From: Mycobacterium sp. 852002-51163_SCH5372311
GTDB lineage: Bacteria; Actinomycetota; Actinomycetes; Mycobacteriales; Mycobacteriaceae
Assembly: GCF_001667115.1 (NCBI RefSeq)
Contig: NZ_LZIJ01000171.1
Span: forward strand, 62,001-126,000
Length of the DNA: 64,000 nt
Direction: 5' to 3'
Position numbers and translations under genes: made by a program. The notes beneath the pieces were generated by a model, which did no database searches, was not told the origin of the DNA, and worked only from the letters and a program-made list of their open reading frames with translations. Numbering within the stretch: position 1 is the first letter of the stretch; each line of letters opens with the position of its first letter. Of the stretch, positions 60,770 through 64,000 are shown one piece after another.

Positions 60770-61143
60770 TCGGCCCGCGTGGTTCGTCGCGCTGCTCCCC
60801 AGAGCCCGACGCCGATGCCGAGTACGGCGCCGCCAAGCCCGATGAGGTGTGAACGTTTCAGCTCGTCGCGCACACTCATACCGCCAAGCAGATCGGACGC
60901 GTCGGCGCCTGCGGACGCCAAGAACCAGCCGCGGGTGTTCTTGCCGCGCAGCCCCGACGCCAAGAGCAGCCCACCGATCAAGGCGTCGCGGTAGCCCATC
61001 GACCGCAGCAGCAGTCGCGCCGTCGGCGACGGCTGGTCCGGGTCGCCCCAGAGCCGGTTGGCGCGCAGGGGGTCGACGAGGAACTGGACGCCCGAGGCGA
61101 GACGGATGCTGCCCGCTATCACTGCGGCACGGTCTATCGACAT
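60742..61143 (-). CDS. DUF4267-like small membrane protein
   Basis: 133 residues with three or four hydrophobic segments (AAVIAGSIRLASGVQFLV, ALIGGLLLASGL, GWFLASAGADASDLLGGM, LIGLGGAVLGIGVGLWGAA). The R(S/A)xGxRDxxxG-like block SMGYRDALIGGLLL and DxxD in SAGADASD are typical of DUF4267 proteins. Function unknown. Overlaps the FMO 3' end by 28 bp on the opposite strand. Confidence 0.8.
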   Translation of the reverse strand: MSIDRAAVIAGSIRLASGVQFLVDPLRANRLWGDPDQPSPTARLLLRSMGYRDALIGGLLLASGLRGKNTRGWFLASAGADASDLLGGMSVRDELKRSHLIGLGGAVLGIGVGLWGAARRTTRADQVVASRDQ

Positions 61144-61164
61144 GGCGGCAGCGTATCGCTCCCG

Positions 61165-61431
61165 TCACCTGTCCCGGCAGCCATCCGCGATCTGCAGCGA
61201 AGCCGGCCAGAGTGCCGTCGTCAACAGGAACGCCCCCAGATCGGCTCCTACCGGCGATATCTGTTCCAGCCGGCGTTGCATCTGCTGAGTCTGCACCGGA
61301 TGCACAACCGTCCAGGCCGCGCCCAGACACAGGTACGGAATCGCGAGCCACACCGCCAGTTCGAGCAGGGCCCCGACGCTGATCTGGTAGTTCACCACAC
61401 GCTGAAGCCGGGCCCTCGTGCCTTGGACCAT
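61165..61431 (-). CDS. Small membrane protein
   Basis: 88 residues with two transmembrane segments (SVGALLELAVWLAIPYLCLGAAWTVV and ADLGAFLLTTALWPASLQ). The loop QTQQMQRRLEQISP lies between them. No family recognised. Divergent from the patatin gene 37 bp away; 21 bp before the DUF4267-like start on the same strand, so the two may be co-transcribed. Confidence 0.7.
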   Translation of the reverse strand: MVQGTRARLQRVVNYQISVGALLELAVWLAIPYLCLGAAWTVVHPVQTQQMQRRLEQISPVGADLGAFLLTTALWPASLQIADGCRDR

Positions 61432-61468
61432 GTGTTGACGCTACGTCACCATGAGAGGGTAGGTCCTC

Positions 61469-63163
61469 ATGCAGATCCCGTTCGCCGACGCGTTGCGCAG
61501 CCGCTTGCGGCAGCGCGGCCCCGAACTCGAGCACATCGAGGAAGCCGAGGACGAGGCGTCCGACACCGACGCATCCCTGGAAACCGTCGACTTGCCGGAT
61601 GCCGAGCCGGCTCTGTTGCTGCAACGGATGGAAAACCGGCTCGTCCGGCTGCACCTGTCCACGCCGGACGTGTTGAGCGGCGAGGAGCTGCGCAAGCTGC
61701 GCTACATCCTCAATTTCGTCAGACTCGACGACTTCGAGCCTGGGGCTGCGGGCCCGGGCGGCAGTCGTGGACGCGGGGACATCGCCGTCGGTGCTGAAGT
61801 GGCGCCCTGGCGGTCCCGGGTCAGCGACACGCTGTACGGACCGCTGCGCGAGGAGCGGGACCCCGTCACGGCGCTAAAAGCGGCACGAGACGCGCTCGCG
61901 TTCTTGGCTGCCGACCAGGACGACCAGCGGCAGGTGCTCATCGAGCGCCATGGAAACGACTTCTCGCCCGCGGAGCTGGACGCCGAGGTCGGTTACAAAA
62001 AGCTCGTCACGGTCCTCGGTGGCGGCGGCGGTGCGGGGTTTGTCTACATCGGCGGAATGCAGCGGCTGCTGGAGGCCTGCCGGGTGCCCGATTACATGAT
62101 CGGCTCGTCGTTCGGGTCGATCATGGGCAGCCTGGTGGCGCGGACGCTGCCGGTGCCGATCGAGGAGTACGTCGACTGGGCGAAGTCGGTGTCCTACCGC
62201 GCGATCCTCGGGCCCGAGCGGATGCGCCGCCGCCACGGTCTGGCCGGCCTGTTCGCGCTGCGCTTCGACCAGTTCGCCCGCGCCCTGCTCAGCCGTGAGG
62301 ACGGCGAGCTGATGCGAATGTCGGAGCTGGCGATCCCCTTCGACGTCGTCGTTGCCGGCGTGCGCAAGCAGCCCTATCGGGCGCTGCCGTCGAAGTTTCG
62401 GCATCCCGAGTTGGCGGCGCTGCAGGGACGTTCGCTTCCCTTCATCCCGATCGGCATCGGGCCGCGGGTGGGTGCCCGCATGTGGCAGGTCTCGGCCTTC
62501 ATCGACGTGCGAGTGGTCAAGCCGATAGTCATCAGCGGCGACGACCCGGCCCGCGACCTGAATGTCATTGACGCGGCATCGTTTTCGTCGGCCATCCCCG
62601 GCGTGCTGCACCACGAGACCAGCGACCCCGACATGATCCCGATCCTCGACGAGCTGTGCGAAGAAAAAGAGGTCGCGGCTCTGGTCGACGGCGGCGCGGC
62701 GAGCAACGTGCCGATCGAGCTGGCGTGGAAACGAGTGCGCGACGGCAAGCTCGGCACCCGCAACGCGTGCTATCTGGCCTTCGACTGCTTCCAGCCGCAA
62801 TGGGACTCACGGCACTTGTGGCTGGCGCCGATCCTGCAGGCGATCCAGTTGCAGATGCTGCGCAACGCGCCCTACGCCGACCATCTGGTGCGGTTTGCGC
62901 CGACGTTGTCTCCGATCAACCTGGCACCCTCGGTCGCGGCTATCGACCGCGCATGCACGTGGGGACGCAATAGCGTCGAAAAAGCGATTCCGGTGACGTC
63001 GGCGCTGCTGGAGCCGACGTGGTGGGAAGGCGACGCTGCACCCGTTCCCGGTGAGCCCTCGACACACGCGAAGTCGGTGGCATCGTCGATGAGCTCGGTG
63101 ATGGCTGCGATCCACTTGCCGACCGGACGCTTCGCACGGTGGCGCAACCGTTACCTGACTTGA
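61469..63163 (+). CDS. Patatin-like phospholipase (Rv3091-like)
   Basis: 564 residues. Patatin core about 178-420: oxyanion loop TVLGGGGGAGFVYIGG (182-196), nucleophile elbow MIGSSFGSIMGSL (Ser214 in GxSxG), and the DGGAASNVP dyad aspartate (Asp407). N-terminal extension (1-175) is acidic and helical (EHIEEAEDEASDTDASLETVD); the C-terminal 100 residues resemble the mycobacterial Rv3091 group. Likely hydrolyses membrane phospholipids or other lipid esters. ATG at 61469, length as recalled for Rv3091 (563 aa). Confidence 0.92.
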   Translation: MQIPFADALRSRLRQRGPELEHIEEAEDEASDTDASLETVDLPDAEPALLLQRMENRLVRLHLSTPDVLSGEELRKLRYILNFVRLDDFEPGAAGPGGSRGRGDIAVGAEVAPWRSRVSDTLYGPLREERDPVTALKAARDALAFLAADQDDQRQVLIERHGNDFSPAELDAEVGYKKLVTVLGGGGGAGFVYIGGMQRLLEACRVPDYMIGSSFGSIMGSLVARTLPVPIEEYVDWAKSVSYRAILGPERMRRRHGLAGLFALRFDQFARALLSREDGELMRMSELAIPFDVVVAGVRKQPYRALPSKFRHPELAALQGRSLPFIPIGIGPRVGARMWQVSAFIDVRVVKPIVISGDDPARDLNVIDAASFSSAIPGVLHHETSDPDMIPILDELCEEKEVAALVDGGAASNVPIELAWKRVRDGKLGTRNACYLAFDCFQPQWDSRHLWLAPILQAIQLQMLRNAPYADHLVRFAPTLSPINLAPSVAAIDRACTWGRNSVEKAIPVTSALLEPTWWEGDAAPVPGEPSTHAKSVASSMSSVMAAIHLPTGRFARWRNRYLT

Positions 63164-63199
63164 CGCAGATACAGCGGGTTTGGGGTTCGGGTAGCTACC

Positions 63200-63865
63200 A
63201 TGGCCCTCATGGCCAAGCGCCCCCGGCGGCCGTCCGACCCTACCGTCGCCGCCCCACTAGACGGCGGCCAGACCGTTGCCGCCCCCCTCGGCGGCGGTCA
63301 AACCACCGCGATGCCGAATACCCGGCCCACCGACAAGGTTGAGCTGGCGTGGTCGAGCGGCGACGACTTCGGCAAGGACGACTTGGGTGACGACTTCCAG
63401 GAAGAACCCCAGGAGGCGGCTACCGGCCAGTCATGGTCCGCGACTCTGCGTATCGCGGGTCTGCTGGTCGCCGCCGGGTTGGTGCTGGCCGGGGCAATTG
63501 TGTTGGGGCGTTGGCTGTTAGCCCCAGGGAGCTCTCCTACCAAAGCCGCGCCCTCGTCGGCTCCGACCACACTTACATCCGCCGAGCCGGCGAATTCTGC
63601 GACGGCCGGCCCGACGCCGACGTCAATCACCTCGAATCCGGATCAAGACAAGAGATACATCCAATCCCTCAACAACAAGGGCATCACTTTCAGCAATCCC
63701 GAGACCGCTATCGCCAACGGCAAGATGGTCTGCAACGACCTCAGCCGCGGCGTGACCAGACAGGCCGAGGCCGACGCGTTCCGGCAGAGTAATCCCGACC
63801 TCGCCAGCAAGGCCGACGACTACATCGACGTCTCGATCCAGGCGTACTGCCCGCAACGCCGCTGA
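63200..63865 (+). CDS. Membrane-anchored DUF732 protein
   Basis: 221 residues. The cytoplasmic N-terminus (1-75) is low-complexity with two repeats of APLDGGQT/APLGGGQT and an acidic tract (DDFGKDDLGDDFQEE). TM segment about 82-105 (LRIAGLLVAAGLVLAGAIVLG), Ser/Pro/Thr linker, then DUF732 (about 150-221): DKRYIQSLNNKGITFSNPETAIANGKMVCNDLSRG and the final AYCPQ, with the domain's two cysteines. Extracytoplasmic; function of DUF732 unknown. ATG at 63200 or 63209. Confidence 0.87.
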   Translation: MALMAKRPRRPSDPTVAAPLDGGQTVAAPLGGGQTTAMPNTRPTDKVELAWSSGDDFGKDDLGDDFQEEPQEAATGQSWSATLRIAGLLVAAGLVLAGAIVLGRWLLAPGSSPTKAAPSSAPTTLTSAEPANSATAGPTPTSITSNPDQDKRYIQSLNNKGITFSNPETAIANGKMVCNDLSRGVTRQAEADAFRQSNPDLASKADDYIDVSIQAYCPQRR

Positions 63866-63956
63866 ACAAGCATTGACAAATTTGCCGATTGGCAGCAATA
63901 GTGATTCAGCGTTAAATGAAAATGTTGTTTTCAGATAGTACGCACCCTGAGGAGCC

Positions 63957-64000
63957 GTGACCGTGGCGGATAGGCCGATGGCGTGGTTACCCTTCTCGAT
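63957..64000 (+). CDS. Start of an unidentified gene cut by the window edge
   Basis: GAGGAG lies 5 bp before a GTG at 63957, opening the frame M-T-V-A-D-R-P-M-A-W-L-P-F-S; a second GTG at 63963 is possible. Too short to identify. The AT-rich gap before it holds TTGACA (63873-63878) and, 18 bp on, AATAGT, a possible promoter. Confidence 0.4.
   Translation, partial: MTVADRPMAWLPFS

Overview
The window is a 64 kb piece of a GC-rich actinobacterial chromosome, almost certainly a Mycobacterium and probably a non-tuberculous one. It has an MspA-type porin, an MmpS-like secreted domain, a DUF732 protein, a WS/DGAT wax-ester/triacylglycerol synthase, F420- and mycothiol-associated families, PPK2, many GTG/TTG starts, and a dense load of fatty-acid/sterol catabolism genes. 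From memory, not from a search, two stretches follow the M. tuberculosis gene order Rv3057c-Rv3062 (SDR, TetR, cyp136, tandem GntR, fadE22, ligB) and Rv3068c-Rv3091 (pgmA, two crcB, DUF190, DUF488, CitE-like, F420 enzyme, patatin), with lineage-specific genes between and inside them. I saw no insertion sequence, integrase, phage block or CRISPR array.

Layout. 1-5.1 kb: SDR and TetR facing cyp136 across a perfect operator, then a CocE-type hydrolase. 5.1-8.8 kb: a stand-alone LeuA regulatory-domain protein, an Lgt paralogue, a small lipoprotein, DUF302 and a MEDS/ATPase regulator. 8.9-17.5 kb: a lipid catabolism block (tandem GntR, thiolase-fold Ltp, DUF35 partner, FadE22, type II 3-hydroxyacyl-CoA dehydrogenase) with a shared operator at two promoters. 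17.6-23.7 kb: ligB, a GNAT-AAA fusion facing an Hsp70-like ATPase, nitroreductase, ppk2. 23.7-32.8 kb: PucR regulator with a cupin and an SDR, enoyl-CoA hydratase/acyl-CoA dehydrogenase pair, porin, SDR, DoxX, secreted C39-like protein and a gutted alpha/beta-hydrolase pseudogene. 33-40.1 kb: a tail-to-tail sensor kinase and response regulator, an enolase paralogue with altered catalytic residues, and a one-polypeptide ECF-type transporter. 40.1-47.3 kb: WS/DGAT, FAD monooxygenase, GH6 protein, a frameshifted adenylate cyclase/NB-ARC gene and tRNA-Ala(GGC). 47.4-57.6 kb: pgmA, fluoride export operon, DUF488, DsbA-like plus CitE-like pair, a WGxxGxxG surface protein, hemerythrin, SelO and an F420 enzyme. 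57.7-64 kb: SDR/TetR pair with two operators, FAD monooxygenase, membrane proteins, patatin, DUF732.

How it fits together. The most interesting unit is at 33.4-40.1 kb. Direct repeats of TCTCAGC-N4-TCTCAGC (11-bp period, the layout used by OmpR/PhoP-type regulators) lie upstream of the kinase, between the regulator and the enolase paralogue, and upstream of the fused transporter. This suggests one signalling-transport-metabolism regulon. Other local circuits read from shared sites are: a GntR regulon with a GAGTGTACT-centred dyad before ltp/DUF35 and before fadE22; a PucR regulon with TTGTGCTG-N3-GCACA before the cupin and before the SDR; and two TetR circuits. Non-coding structure includes a dispersed palindrome family with a GAGCAGACG core (three copies, two between convergent genes) and an inverted array of 20-bp units at 14.1-14.3 kb.
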